Shown here: piece by piece, positions 51,793-60,529 of the stretch
Layout: every line of letters starts with the position of its first letter
Numbering within the stretch: the first letter of the stretch is position 1
Assembly: GCA_045655105.1 (NCBI GenBank)
Contig: JAZOOQ010000006.1
Location: 1 to 64,000 of the forward strand
From: RGIG4140 sp045655105
Lineage (GTDB): Bacteria > Pseudomonadota > Alphaproteobacteria > CAAHEQ01 > UBA3637
Direction: 5' to 3'
DNA: 64,000 nt
Position numbers and translations under genes: made by a program
Notes under the pieces: model-generated
The model's input: the letters and a program-made list of their open reading frames with translations, nothing else
Told to the model about the DNA's origin: nothing
Databases searched by the model: none

Positions 51793-54700
51793 TCCATTCC
51801 CCCTAAGGTTTTAAGAATAAATTTTACCATAAAAGATGTGTCTCCTTCATAGTCTCTGTCATAAGTGAAAGATTTATCCAATTCAAAAGCAATGATTGTG
51901 CAATCATTTTCGTATTGAGCAATTAAACCTGATTCAACTGGGCCACGTTGGGATGATTTTTTTTCTAAATTATATCTATAATATCCAGATAAAGACCAGT
52001 TTTTTGTTAATTGAGATGATCCAAAGAATAATATTTCTTCGCGGTTTTTATAATAAGAAAATTCATCTGATTTCGTGTCATCTTTAATTTTGATATAATC
52101 GATACCAACGCGTAAAGGTGCTTTTCCAACAGTAAAAGTAATTTCATTTTTAACTGGTTTAAAATCATCTTTATTTAACCGAAAACGATAAGCTAATGAG
52201 AAGATATCAAAATTTGTTTGAAGTCTACCAACATAGTCAGAATAATTTGATTCATATCCTAAAGCTTTTTCCATCACTTCATCTCCAGAGAAGCGATATG
52301 ATTGACCGAATAAAAATGATGATGACATATTTTTATTGCCATAAACTGAATATTCAATACCATAATTTGCTCTTGTGCCTGTTTCAACTCGGTCATACCC
52401 AATAAATCTATTTTCAGAGAATAAGTTGGTATCATCAAAATCAATGTCAAGACTATCGACATTAGGGATTTTATCTTTATTGCCACTAACTGGTGATGAA
52501 ACAAGCATTAAAATTGGAGAAATAACCTGTGTATAATTTTCGCTTGCTTTTGCAAATGGATAACTTATTTTGCTTGAAAATACAGGATAAAATCTGCCAG
52601 TTGAATAACTATCATCTGTTTTTAAACCGTTAAAAGAATATTTTCCTGTATCAATGCTATAACCATCTATGCGAACACTTGCTTTAGTGTCAATATTAAT
52701 GCCTAAATTTGAGATATAGGGTAGATGTAAACCTTGGGTTACAGAGGCTCTGTTTGATTTAAATCTTTGGCGGTTATTATAAGCAACGCCATTAATTTTT
52801 GAAAACGCATAAAGTCCACTGTTATTTAATGCTTCTGTGTTATACACATAATTCATTGTTGGAATGAAAACAGGGATGGATTTTTGATTAACTCTACCAT
52901 GTTGGTTTTGAAAAGAAAGTCCTTTGAAATGGAAATAATTTCTTTCGCCAAATCTTTCAGCTGAAATATTTGATTCCAAGTATTGATCAGATGTATCAAC
53001 ATCTGGCAATGAGTATCGTCTAAAATATGTATCTGAAGAAACGCGATAATATTGTCCACTTAAACGCCATTTATCTGAAATATCTGCCCTCATATGAGCT
53101 TTGATGTGGCCTTGATTTTTATCATCATTATCTCTTGTTCCACTGGCTTGTAATTTTAAGTATCCACGTGTAAATGTTCCTTCATAATCCATAAATCCTA
53201 ATGGGTCATGACTAGTGGATAGTGTTGGAATAAGAGTTAAGTTTTGATTATCTGCAATATCAACAAAAAATGGGATGTTAATACCTTGTTTCATTTCATT
53301 ACTATGAGCAAAACTTGGCGCTAAAAAACCTGTTTTTCTTTTAACGGTAAAATCTGGTATATTTAAATATGGAAAATAAAAAACAGGAACATCTTTAACC
53401 TTTAAAAAAGAATGAGTAAATGACATTTCTTTTTCTGGTTTATTGTGTTTAATTGTTCTAGCTGTTAATTTCCACAGAGGAGATTCTCCTTTGCAAAAAG
53501 TGCAAGGAGTATATGTAGCTTTTTTTAAATAAGTAATATCTCCATTCTCTTTTCTTTTATATCTAGCTGCAGACATATATGATCCTTCATATAAGTCCAT
53601 TTCAACAACGTTACTAACTGCCATTTTAAGAGCAGGAGTCAAAATAGTATCGGCTGTATATGTAACAGTTCCATCTGGTGTTGTTGTTTTAGAGGAGTGC
53701 GGGATAATAATTTGCCCATTTTTTTTATCGTAAACAAATTTATCTGTTTGGATAATGGTATTGTTTTGTTCAATAACAACGTTGCCTTGAGCGGTAACAG
53801 ATTCATCTTGATGATTATAAAAAATTTCATCAGCTTCAAAATTAACAGGTTTTTCTTTTTCAAATTTAACTTGTGGGTCTAATTTAATTTGAGAGTGAGC
53901 CGTGTTTGCTGAGATGCAAAATGTTGCGATTAATAATAATTTGAATGAATTTTTCATGACGTTTTTGATTTGAGGTTTTTGAATGGGTTTCATTGCAAGA
54001 TAATAAACAATCAAAACAGGAACAAAAAGATTTAAAAACATAAGAGGGGCAAACCAAAGATTTTTAGCAGTTAAGTTTTCAAAAGCTAAAGCAAGAGATT
54101 GCACTAAAATAGTTGTTAGAATAATGATATTCATACGACCCATCTGCCCCCGACGATTATAAAATGGTGATAAAATAGCAAACATTGCTAAAAACATAAA
54201 TGAGATATTATAAATTGGTTTTGTTAAGCGTTTTAAAATTTCTGTTTTATATTTACGATATTGAATTTCATTGCCAACATCTTCTTTTGTTGCAGAAAGC
54301 AAATAAGAAAGTGAATAATCTGATTCATCTAATTTTCGTGAGCTATCAGCATTTTTTTTGTCACTAAAAAACATTTTATATTTATCAAAATTTAAAATTG
54401 AAAACTTTTTTGTTTCAGGATTATATTCTTGTCTACTCCCATTTTGAAATACAAGATCAAATCCTTCATCATTTTGGAAAATAAATCCTTTTTCAGCAAT
54501 TAAAACAGAAATATTTTTTGGATTTTTGGCATCATATGCTAAAACACCTTTAACAGAACCATCTTCAGATCTTTCTTTTACATAAAGAGTTAAGCGATTA
54601 TTTAACGTATTAAATTGACCTTCTTGAAGCAATAAATGGGATAAATCATTTCTTACTCGCCATTTAAGTTCACCAAGTTCTCTATGAGAAGCAGGAATGA

Positions 54701-55061
54701 TGTTGAGTGTTAATAAATAACCAATAATGGTGAGTGCAACGGCTAAAATAAATGCTGGTTTCATAATGCTTTTATTAGACATGCCAATTGCTTGCATGAC
54801 CATAACTTCTTTATCCGCTTGCATTCTAGAAAAAATAAATAAAATCACAGCAAATAAGGCAATAGGTGATAAAATTTGGATAAAGTTAGGTAAAACCAAC
54901 AATGTCATTTCTAAAAACATGCTAACAGGAATACCTTTTGTAACAATCATATCAATCATGCGCAACGATTGTGTAAGCCACACAAGTGTTGTCATTCCTA
55001 ATAAAATCAATAAAAAGCTGATGACCAGCTGTTTTAAAATATATGATGTTAAAATCTTCAT
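51789..55061 (-). CDS. lptG-lptD: in-frame fusion of LptG-type LPS permease and LptD outer-membrane LPS assembly protein
   Basis: A single 1090-residue frame. Residues 1-~360 are a complete YjgP/YjgQ (LptF/G) permease: three N-terminal membrane helices (ISFLLILLGMTTLVWLTQSL onward), a periplasmic domain, and three C-terminal helices ending VLIVYYLA. Thirteen residues later Met369 begins a classic signal peptide (MKNSFKLLLIATFCISANTAHS), followed by the LptA-like jellyroll (VNFEADEIFYNHQDESVTAQGNVVIEQ) and the LptD barrel (TYTPCTFC..., DVPVFYFPYLNIPD, ...FILKTLGG). No stop codon lies between the parts and no Shine-Dalgarno precedes Met369. LptG should end inside, so the internal signal would thread LptD outward and allow signal-peptidase release. 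Loss of a stop in assembly is the main alternative. Confidence 0.88.
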   Translation of the reverse strand: MKILTSYILKQLVISFLLILLGMTTLVWLTQSLRMIDMIVTKGIPVSMFLEMTLLVLPNFIQILSPIALFAVILFIFSRMQADKEVMVMQAIGMSNKSIMKPAFILAVALTIIGYLLTLNIIPASHRELGELKWRVRNDLSHLLLQEGQFNTLNNRLTLYVKERSEDGSVKGVLAYDAKNPKNISVLIAEKGFIFQNDEGFDLVFQNGSRQEYNPETKKFSILNFDKYKMFFSDKKNADSSRKLDESDYSLSYLLSATKEDVGNEIQYRKYKTEILKRLTKPIYNISFMFLAMFAILSPFYNRRGQMGRMNIIILTTILVQSLALAFENLTAKNLWFAPLMFLNLFVPVLIVYYLAMKPIQKPQIKNVMKNSFKLLLIATFCISANTAHSQIKLDPQVKFEKEKPVNFEADEIFYNHQDESVTAQGNVVIEQNNTIIQTDKFVYDKKNGQIIIPHSSKTTTPDGTVTYTADTILTPALKMAVSNVVEMDLYEGSYMSAARYKRKENGDITYLKKATYTPCTFCKGESPLWKLTARTIKHNKPEKEMSFTHSFLKVKDVPVFYFPYLNIPDFTVKRKTGFLAPSFAHSNEMKQGINIPFFVDIADNQNLTLIPTLSTSHDPLGFMDYEGTFTRGYLKLQASGTRDNDDKNQGHIKAHMRADISDKWRLSGQYYRVSSDTYFRRYSLPDVDTSDQYLESNISAERFGERNYFHFKGLSFQNQHGRVNQKSIPVFIPTMNYVYNTEALNNSGLYAFSKINGVAYNNRQRFKSNRASVTQGLHLPYISNLGINIDTKASVRIDGYSIDTGKYSFNGLKTDDSYSTGRFYPVFSSKISYPFAKASENYTQVISPILMLVSSPVSGNKDKIPNVDSLDIDFDDTNLFSENRFIGYDRVETGTRANYGIEYSVYGNKNMSSSFLFGQSYRFSGDEVMEKALGYESNYSDYVGRLQTNFDIFSLAYRFRLNKDDFKPVKNEITFTVGKAPLRVGIDYIKIKDDTKSDEFSYYKNREEILFFGSSQLTKNWSLSGYYRYNLEKKSSQRGPVESGLIAQYENDCTIIAFELDKSFTYDRDYEGDTSFMVKFILKTLGGME

Positions 55062-55967
55062 TTAAAATCCTTCTTGCTTACTATACGCTAAAGGATGAGA
55101 ATTTTCAACAGTCTTTTTTAATCTATCTTGCAAAATATGTGTATAAATTTCTGTTGTTGTGATATCTGCATGACCTAACATTTTTTGAACAGAACGTAAA
55201 TCCGCATCATGTTGAATAAGATGGCTGGCAAAAGAATGCCTAAAAACATGGGGCGAAACACGATGAGGAGAGATGCCTTTTTCGATGGCAATTTTTTTTA
55301 ATGCTTTAAAAAAGCCGTCACGGGTTAAATGCCCTGTTTTTGAGGAAGATGGAAATAACCATTTAGACGGTTTATTTTTAGGAAGTAGTGTTTCTCTTTC
55401 AATCAACCATTGTTCTAAAGCAATACGAGTATTGTCATTTAAAGGTACAATACGTTCTTTATTGCCTTTACCGACAATTGTTAATGTGGATAAATCATGT
55501 GTAATAACCGTAAGTGGAAGATTAACAATCTCACTGACACGCATTCCTGAAGCATATAGCATTTCAAGAAGAACATATATTCTTGTATTTTTTTCTTTGG
55601 CTCCACTAATTAATAAATCCACTTCTTCTTCAGTAAGGTATTTAGGAAGAGATTTTTTTATTTTGGGGGATTGAATATAATCAGATGGATTTTTTTTAAT
55701 AATGTCTTCTGAATATAAAAAACGATAGAATTCACGCATAGCACATAAGCGCCTAGCTTGTGTTTTTGCACTTAAACGTGTGGATAGTAAAAATTCAATA
55801 TAATCTTGTAAATCTTCTTTTTTTGCATTTTGAAGTTTAACTTTTTTTGAAAATAAAAAATTATAAAGTTCTTTTAAATCACGACGATAAGCTGTAATGG
55901 TGTTAAGTGCAGCACCTCGTTCAGCTAATAGCATTTCCAAAAAAGAATCAATTAATTTTAAGCTCAT
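55062..55967 (-). CDS. xerD: tyrosine recombinase XerD
   Basis: Resolves chromosome dimers at dif with XerC. The 301-residue protein has an N-terminal SAM-like core-binding domain (FLEMLLAERGAALNTITAYRRDL) and the catalytic residues of tyrosine recombinases: Arg in YASGMRVSE, Lys in GKGNKERIVP, His-x-x-Arg in HVFRHSFASHL, His in LGHADITTTEIYTH with the Tyr nucleophile. Length matches XerD (298). Overlaps the TPR-like gene by four bases; its TAA touches the ATG of lptG-lptD. Confidence 0.93.
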   Translation of the reverse strand: MSLKLIDSFLEMLLAERGAALNTITAYRRDLKELYNFLFSKKVKLQNAKKEDLQDYIEFLLSTRLSAKTQARRLCAMREFYRFLYSEDIIKKNPSDYIQSPKIKKSLPKYLTEEEVDLLISGAKEKNTRIYVLLEMLYASGMRVSEIVNLPLTVITHDLSTLTIVGKGNKERIVPLNDNTRIALEQWLIERETLLPKNKPSKWLFPSSSKTGHLTRDGFFKALKKIAIEKGISPHRVSPHVFRHSFASHLIQHDADLRSVQKMLGHADITTTEIYTHILQDRLKKTVENSHPLAYSKQEGF

Positions 55968-57478
55968 TGATAAAGTGTTCCTTCAAGTTCAAGTGGTAAA
56001 GAAACATCTTGAGGATAATTTTGCTTAATGAAAAATATTAAAGAATGTTTGTCAGAGATATTTTCATCATTTAAATCAAAGATAGCCCTGATTAAATTTT
56101 CACCTGTTTTTCCTTGATGCTCTTGATTTAAATATTCAAAAATCATAAGAGGAGGGTGATTTGGTTTTTGAGTGTTTAGCGTTTCATAAAATTCTTGAGA
56201 TGCTTTTTGCCAAAATTTTGAGCAGTTTTCTTCTTTTATGTCAGTGCAAAAATAATTTAAAAGAGACTCTGTTTCTTGAGGAATTCCAGCTCCTATCTTT
56301 TGAAGGCCAGGAATTAACAATAATCTTTCTTTTTGATAAGTATCTTCTTTTTCATTTTTTAAAATTTGATACCATTCATTTGCTTTTTCTAAATTGTTTT
56401 GCAAGATATAAATTTGAGCTGCATAAAAAGAAAGATCTTTTAATTCTTGTTGTGGTAAAATGGTGTTTAATTCTTGTTCAATAAGTGGCGCTATATAAAG
56501 ACCTAATTTATCTTGAAATGCAATTTTTATGAATGTTTTAATCCATTGAGCTTTTGTAAAATTATCTGTTTCAGATTTAATTTTTTGATAAATTTCAGCT
56601 CGTTTTAAATGATTTGGTTCAATTTTTAGATCAAAAAGTGGCAATTTATAAATGCTTTCAAGTTCTTGAGCATTTAAAGATGTTTTTTCAGCATAATAAA
56701 TGCGATCACTGATGTTCGATACTGGTAAATTGATAAAGATTTTTTGAATGCCTTCAAATTGATTATTTAATGAAAAAGAGTGGGCTTTTAATCTTGAAAA
56801 TAGATAAATATGCTCAATATTTAATGGCAAATCATTTGGTAGTTCTGTTTCTAATTCCAGAAGAATGTTTTCAGCTAAAGCATAGAAAAGAGGGTTTTCA
56901 CCTTTTTGATTTTCTCTATATATTTCATAAGATAAAATAGCTTTGTTTTTTTCTTCTTTTTCTAAGAAAAAATTAATCCGAGCTTCATCAGTTTTAAATG
57001 AGGGCGATAAATTTTCAAATTCTTTTTCTGCTTCTTCAAATTTTCCTTGTGCAATAAGAATATTTGTTTTTAAAAGAGCGATGTTTTGATTTATCTTTTG
57101 TGCAGGAATTAGGTTAATCAATTTTAATGCTTCGTCAAAGGCGCCTAAACGGGTTAAAGCTTCAAGTCTTTTTGTTAAAAAAATATCTTCTTTTTGATTT
57201 TTAAGTTCGTAACCTGTTGTATCTTGTGTTAACAAGAGAATAAGCGCTTTTTTTGAAGCGGGAGAAAGTTTTTTTGTTCCAATTTGATCGATAAGTTTAA
57301 ACAAAGTATCTGTATCGCTTTCTTGCCATAAGTCTTTTTTAAACTTGTCATGTGAGCCAAGTGTGTTCAGTGAAAAGGGTGAAAGATCACTTATTACAAC
57401 GCCAGAATCAATTAATGATGCTGATGAGTTATAACAAAAAAGGAGTGAACAACAAAATAAAAGAAGAGTTTTTTTCAT
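55964..57478 (-). CDS. exported helical-repeat (TPR-like) protein of unknown function
   Basis: 504 residues with a signal peptide (MKKTLLLFCCSLLFCYNSSAS). The mature part is a series of helix pairs of TPR spacing, such as LTRLGAFDEALKLINLIPAQKINQN, LIAQGKFEEAEKEFENLSP and YILQNNLEKANEWYQILKNEKEDTYQKE. No enzymatic motif. It probably scaffolds periplasmic interactions. Its ATG overlaps the stop codon of the 47-residue membrane protein by one base and its stop overlaps xerD, so it is in the centre of the envelope operon. Confidence 0.75.
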   Translation of the reverse strand: MKKTLLLFCCSLLFCYNSSASLIDSGVVISDLSPFSLNTLGSHDKFKKDLWQESDTDTLFKLIDQIGTKKLSPASKKALILLLTQDTTGYELKNQKEDIFLTKRLEALTRLGAFDEALKLINLIPAQKINQNIALLKTNILIAQGKFEEAEKEFENLSPSFKTDEARINFFLEKEEKNKAILSYEIYRENQKGENPLFYALAENILLELETELPNDLPLNIEHIYLFSRLKAHSFSLNNQFEGIQKIFINLPVSNISDRIYYAEKTSLNAQELESIYKLPLFDLKIEPNHLKRAEIYQKIKSETDNFTKAQWIKTFIKIAFQDKLGLYIAPLIEQELNTILPQQELKDLSFYAAQIYILQNNLEKANEWYQILKNEKEDTYQKERLLLIPGLQKIGAGIPQETESLLNYFCTDIKEENCSKFWQKASQEFYETLNTQKPNHPPLMIFEYLNQEHQGKTGENLIRAIFDLNDENISDKHSLIFFIKQNYPQDVSLPLELEGTLYQ

Positions 57479-57621
57479 TAATTTAATGGAGTTTGAATTT
57501 CTTTTTCAATGTGGGTAATTTCTGCTTTAGGTTCAATAAATGCCAAAACAATAAAAAAAGCAGCTACTAAAAGGATGGTTATTTTAAGAAAAATATGTTT
57601 TTTTTCCTCTTTGTGAATCAT
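57478..57621 (-). CDS. small single-pass membrane protein, first gene of the envelope operon
   Basis: A 47-residue frame: charged start (MIHKEEKKH), one membrane helix (IFLKITILLVAAFFIVLAFI) and an acidic periplasmic tail. GGAG six bases before the ATG, and its TAA overlaps the next ATG (TAATG), both signs of real translation. Not recognised. Size and topology recall accessory subunits or translational leaders for the exported protein downstream. Confidence 0.65.
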   Translation of the reverse strand: MIHKEEKKHIFLKITILLVAAFFIVLAFIEPKAEITHIEKEIQTPLN

Positions 57622-57672
57622 TTTATACTCCTTTATACTGGACAGATTAAATAAATCTTGCTATGATATTCA

Positions 57673-57702
57673 GTAATACTATATTTATTTAAGAATTGTC
57701 AA
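57673..57702 (-). promoter_or_regulatory. promoter of the envelope operon (small protein to folD)
   Basis: Minus strand TTGACA (57697-57702), 18 bases, TATTAC (57673-57678), about 50 bases before the ATG of the small membrane protein; lies in the 90-base divergent gap with aroK. Confidence 0.5.
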
Positions 57703-57711
57703 GAAAAGAAC

Positions 57712-58329
57712 ATGAAACAAAAATTATTAGAACCTAAAATTATTTTGCTTGTTGGAATGATGGGTGTTGGTAAAACGAGTTTAGGTCGAATTTTATCTAA
57801 AAAGTTGCAATTGCCATTTTATGATAGTGATAAAGAAATTGAAAGATCAACAGGTTTTTTGATTAATGAATTATTTTCAAAATGCGGAATGGAAGAATTT
57901 CGTTTAGGTGAAGAACGAGTTATGCAAAGACTGCTTAATGGCGAACCTTGTGTGCTTTCTTCAGGAGGGGGTGCTTTTTTATCTGAAAAAACAAGAAAAC
58001 TTGCTTCTGAAAAAGCTATTTCCATTTGGATCAAAGCATCAAGTGATGTTATTTCAAGAAGAACTCAAGGTCGCACGCATAGACCATTGGTTCCTGCTGC
58101 TGATAATCATAAAACGATTGAACGTTTAGTTCATGAAAGGTATCCTGTTTATTCTGAGGCGGATATTATGGTTGAATCTTTTAAAGAGTCACCATATCGA
58201 ACAGTAAGTCGTCTTTTAAAAGAGCTGGAAAAAAGAAATATCATTGAGAATGTTGAAGATAAAAATCAGGCGCCCTTCCCAAGGTATAAGAAAAAAAAGC
58301 GCTTGCCCAAACCATTAAGGAAAAAATAA
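57712..58329 (+). CDS. aroK: shikimate kinase
   Basis: Phosphorylates shikimate in aromatic amino-acid synthesis. The 205-residue protein has the P-loop GMMGVGKTSLG, shikimate-binding DSDKEIE and GMEEFRLGEERV, SSGGGAFLS, and the LID region RTQGRTHRPLV. It carries a basic C-terminal extension of about 30 residues (YKKKKRLPKPLRKK). The usual partner aroB, which commonly follows aroK, is absent: the next gene starts four bases later and encodes a CorB-type transporter. Confidence 0.92.
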   Translation: MKQKLLEPKIILLVGMMGVGKTSLGRILSKKLQLPFYDSDKEIERSTGFLINELFSKCGMEEFRLGEERVMQRLLNGEPCVLSSGGGAFLSEKTRKLASEKAISIWIKASSDVISRRTQGRTHRPLVPAADNHKTIERLVHERYPVYSEADIMVESFKESPYRTVSRLLKELEKRNIIENVEDKNQAPFPRYKKKKRLPKPLRKK

Positions 58330-58332
58330 AAA

Positions 58333-59595
58333 ATGATTGATTGTTTTTTGATCTTCTTTTTGTTGTTGCTTTCATTTTATTTTTCAGGAACAGAAACAGC
58401 TATGACTGCTGTTTCTATGCCGCAACTTTATGAATTAGGAAAAAAAGGAAATTGGCGAGCGCAACAAATTTTGTTGTTGAAAAAAGATTCATCCAAGCTT
58501 TTGGGTACATTATTATTCGGAAACAATATCGTTAATATTGCTTTAACTGCTTTATCAACAGCTCTTATGATTGAATTTTTTGGTGAAGAATATGGTGTTT
58601 TAATTGCAACATTTGGTGTGAGTGTTGTTGTTCTTTTGTTTTCAGAAATTATGCCAAAAACGTATGCTTTGAATAACCCTTTGGCATTTTCAATGGTTAG
58701 TGTTCCGCTTTTAACGTTTTTTGTTTTTTGTTTTTCTCCAATTGTAAAGGCATTTGGTGTTTTTTCTCAGATACTGATCAAATTTTTGCCCAAAGGAGAA
58801 CAACACGTTGATGCTGAAACTGTAAAGGCTGAAATTCGAGGAACTATTTTAATGCCATCAGAAGATGATGCAATTATTAGCCAAGAAAAGGTTATGTTAA
58901 AAAGCGTGTTGGATTTAAGTGATGTGACTGTGGAAGATATTATGGTTCATAGAAGTCAGGTTGTTTCATTAAATGCGGCATTGCCTTTGACAGAAATTTT
59001 TGAATTTTTAAGTCGTTCGCCTTATAGTCGTATTCCACTTTGGAAGGGTGAGCCAGATAATATCATTGGTGTTTTGCATGCAAAAGCGTTGCTCAAATTA
59101 ATGAATGCTTATTATCGAGGAAAAGTAAAGGTTTCTGTTGCTGATTATTTAACAAAACCTTGGTTTGTTTTGAATACAACTTCTTTGTTAGATCAGCTCC
59201 ATGCTTTTAAAAGAAGAAGAGAACACTTTGCCCTTGTTGTTGATGAATATGGTGTGATTGAAGGGTTGGTTACATTAGAGGATATTTTAGAAGAAATTGT
59301 TGGTGATATTTCTGATGAAAATGATGTTCCAACCGAATCGAATTTGCAAGTTGTAAAAACAGATGCGGGTGGTTTTCGTTTGGATGGCCAAACAACTTTG
59401 CGTGATATTAATCGTCATTTTAAATGGGAATTATCTGATGATAAAGCTTCAACTTTGGCTGGATATATTCTTTATGAAGTTGAAAGAATTCCATCCGTTG
59501 GAGAAACATTTGTGATTGATGGATTTTCATTTACAATTGTTTCTAAAAATAAAAACAGATTGGCTGTTATTGAAATTTTGCCACCAGCTTCTTAA
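58333..59595 (+). CDS. CNNM/CorB-type transporter (DUF21-CBS-CorC domains)
   Basis: The 420-residue protein has an N-terminal DUF21 membrane domain with about four helices (FSGTETAMTAVSMPQLYEL, LFGNNIVNIALTALSTALM, FSEIMPKTYA), a CBS pair (~200-315: VEDIMVHRSQVVSLNA; FALVVDEYGVIEGLVTLEDILEEIVGDI) and a C-terminal CorC/HlyC domain (GGFRLDGQTTLRDINRHFKW...AGYILYEVERIPSVGE). CNNM/CorB proteins move Mg2+ across the inner membrane. Follows aroK by three bases; its stop overlaps the convergent BON lipoprotein gene by four bases. Confidence 0.9.
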   Translation: MIDCFLIFFLLLLSFYFSGTETAMTAVSMPQLYELGKKGNWRAQQILLLKKDSSKLLGTLLFGNNIVNIALTALSTALMIEFFGEEYGVLIATFGVSVVVLLFSEIMPKTYALNNPLAFSMVSVPLLTFFVFCFSPIVKAFGVFSQILIKFLPKGEQHVDAETVKAEIRGTILMPSEDDAIISQEKVMLKSVLDLSDVTVEDIMVHRSQVVSLNAALPLTEIFEFLSRSPYSRIPLWKGEPDNIIGVLHAKALLKLMNAYYRGKVKVSVADYLTKPWFVLNTTSLLDQLHAFKRRREHFALVVDEYGVIEGLVTLEDILEEIVGDISDENDVPTESNLQVVKTDAGGFRLDGQTTLRDINRHFKWELSDDKASTLAGYILYEVERIPSVGETFVIDGFSFTIVSKNKNRLAVIEILPPAS

Positions 59596-60167
59596 TTGGT
59601 ATAACGTGTTAAAACAATAATATTTTGAACGCTAATTGTGTTTTTAATAACAGCTAAAACTTTTTTAAGTTCTTCTTCATTTTCGCTGATTCCCATCAAA
59701 TAGATGGTCCCATTTTCCATAGTTATTTTGTAATTGACAGAAGAGATTTCTTTAGTGATAGAAAGCTCATATCGAATTTTGGCAGAGATTGCTGCATCTT
59801 CATTAACAACCCCAATATCCACGGGATCATCTAATCGAATATAATTGTAAACTTTTTTAACACCAGTTGTATTCCAAACAATTTCATTTACTTCATCAAT
59901 AAGAGATGTTTGTGGCAAAGCTCCATTTAATAAAACACATCCTTCAAAAACTGTGATTTCAATATCTAAAAAATATTTGATATCTTTTTGAGCTAAGTTT
60001 TTGCGGATAGAAAGATTAATTTTAGTGTCATTATAATCATCTTTTAAAGATCTGTCATCTAAAATTAAAGAAGTAACCTTATGGCCTGCATTATAAATTG
60101 TTCCGATAAATTGACATCCAGTAAGAAATAAACAAAAAAAAGAGCAATATATAAGCCTTTTTTTCAT
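59592..60167 (-). CDS. dual-BON-domain lipoprotein (DolP/YraP-like)
   Basis: 191 residues. The signal MKKRLIYCSFFCLFLTGC has an LTGC lipobox (acylated Cys18). Two BON domains follow (IKYFLDIEITVFEGCVLLNGALP... and ISSVNYKITMENGTIYLMGISENEEEL), the arrangement of DolP/YraP, which maintains outer-membrane integrity and binds anionic phospholipid. Context supports this: yraN, rsmI and an LpoA-like gene are adjacent, as in E. coli rsmI-lpoA-yraN-diaA-dolP. I start at 60167, after GGAGAG; overlap with yraN is four bases. Confidence 0.8.
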   Translation of the reverse strand: MKKRLIYCSFFCLFLTGCQFIGTIYNAGHKVTSLILDDRSLKDDYNDTKINLSIRKNLAQKDIKYFLDIEITVFEGCVLLNGALPQTSLIDEVNEIVWNTTGVKKVYNYIRLDDPVDIGVVNEDAAISAKIRYELSITKEISSVNYKITMENGTIYLMGISENEEELKKVLAVIKNTISVQNIIVLTRYTN

Positions 60168-60529
60168 AAAACTCTCCAGGCATCTTTTAAGTGTTTGGGC
60201 CAAAAACTTTTGTCTTTAAATAAAATGGCATCGTATCGAACATTCAAATTTTGCAAATTAGGGTGTTTTTTTAAAAAAACAGCTGAAGATTTAACAACGC
60301 GAAGCTGATTATTCATATCGATAGCTTCAGCGGCTCTTAAATATGTTTTTCGTTTTTTAACCTCAATAAAAACAAGGTTTTTCCCTTTTTTCATTATTAA
60401 ATCAATTTCACCGGCGCCTGTGCCGTTTTTAACGATGAAATTTTTTTTGAGCAATCGATATCCTTTGCATCTCAAATAAAAAAGAGCGATACTTTCGCTT
60501 ATATGAGTGTTTTTAAACTTTTTTCCCAT
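60164..60529 (-). CDS. yraN: YraN family protein (UPF0102)
   Basis: 121 residues with the UPF0102 endonuclease-like core: ESIALFYLRCKGYRLLKKNF, GAGEIDLIMKKGKNLVFIEVKKRK, containing the E-x-D...E-x-K nuclease-type pattern of Holliday-junction-resolvase folds. Cellular role is unknown; usual length ~120. The start at 60529 has GGA inside the end of rsmI and overlaps rsmI by 17 bases; an upstream in-frame extension would lie in rsmI and is not conserved in the family. Confidence 0.88.
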   Translation of the reverse strand: MGKKFKNTHISESIALFYLRCKGYRLLKKNFIVKNGTGAGEIDLIMKKGKNLVFIEVKKRKTYLRAAEAIDMNNQLRVVKSSAVFLKKHPNLQNLNVRYDAILFKDKSFWPKHLKDAWRVL

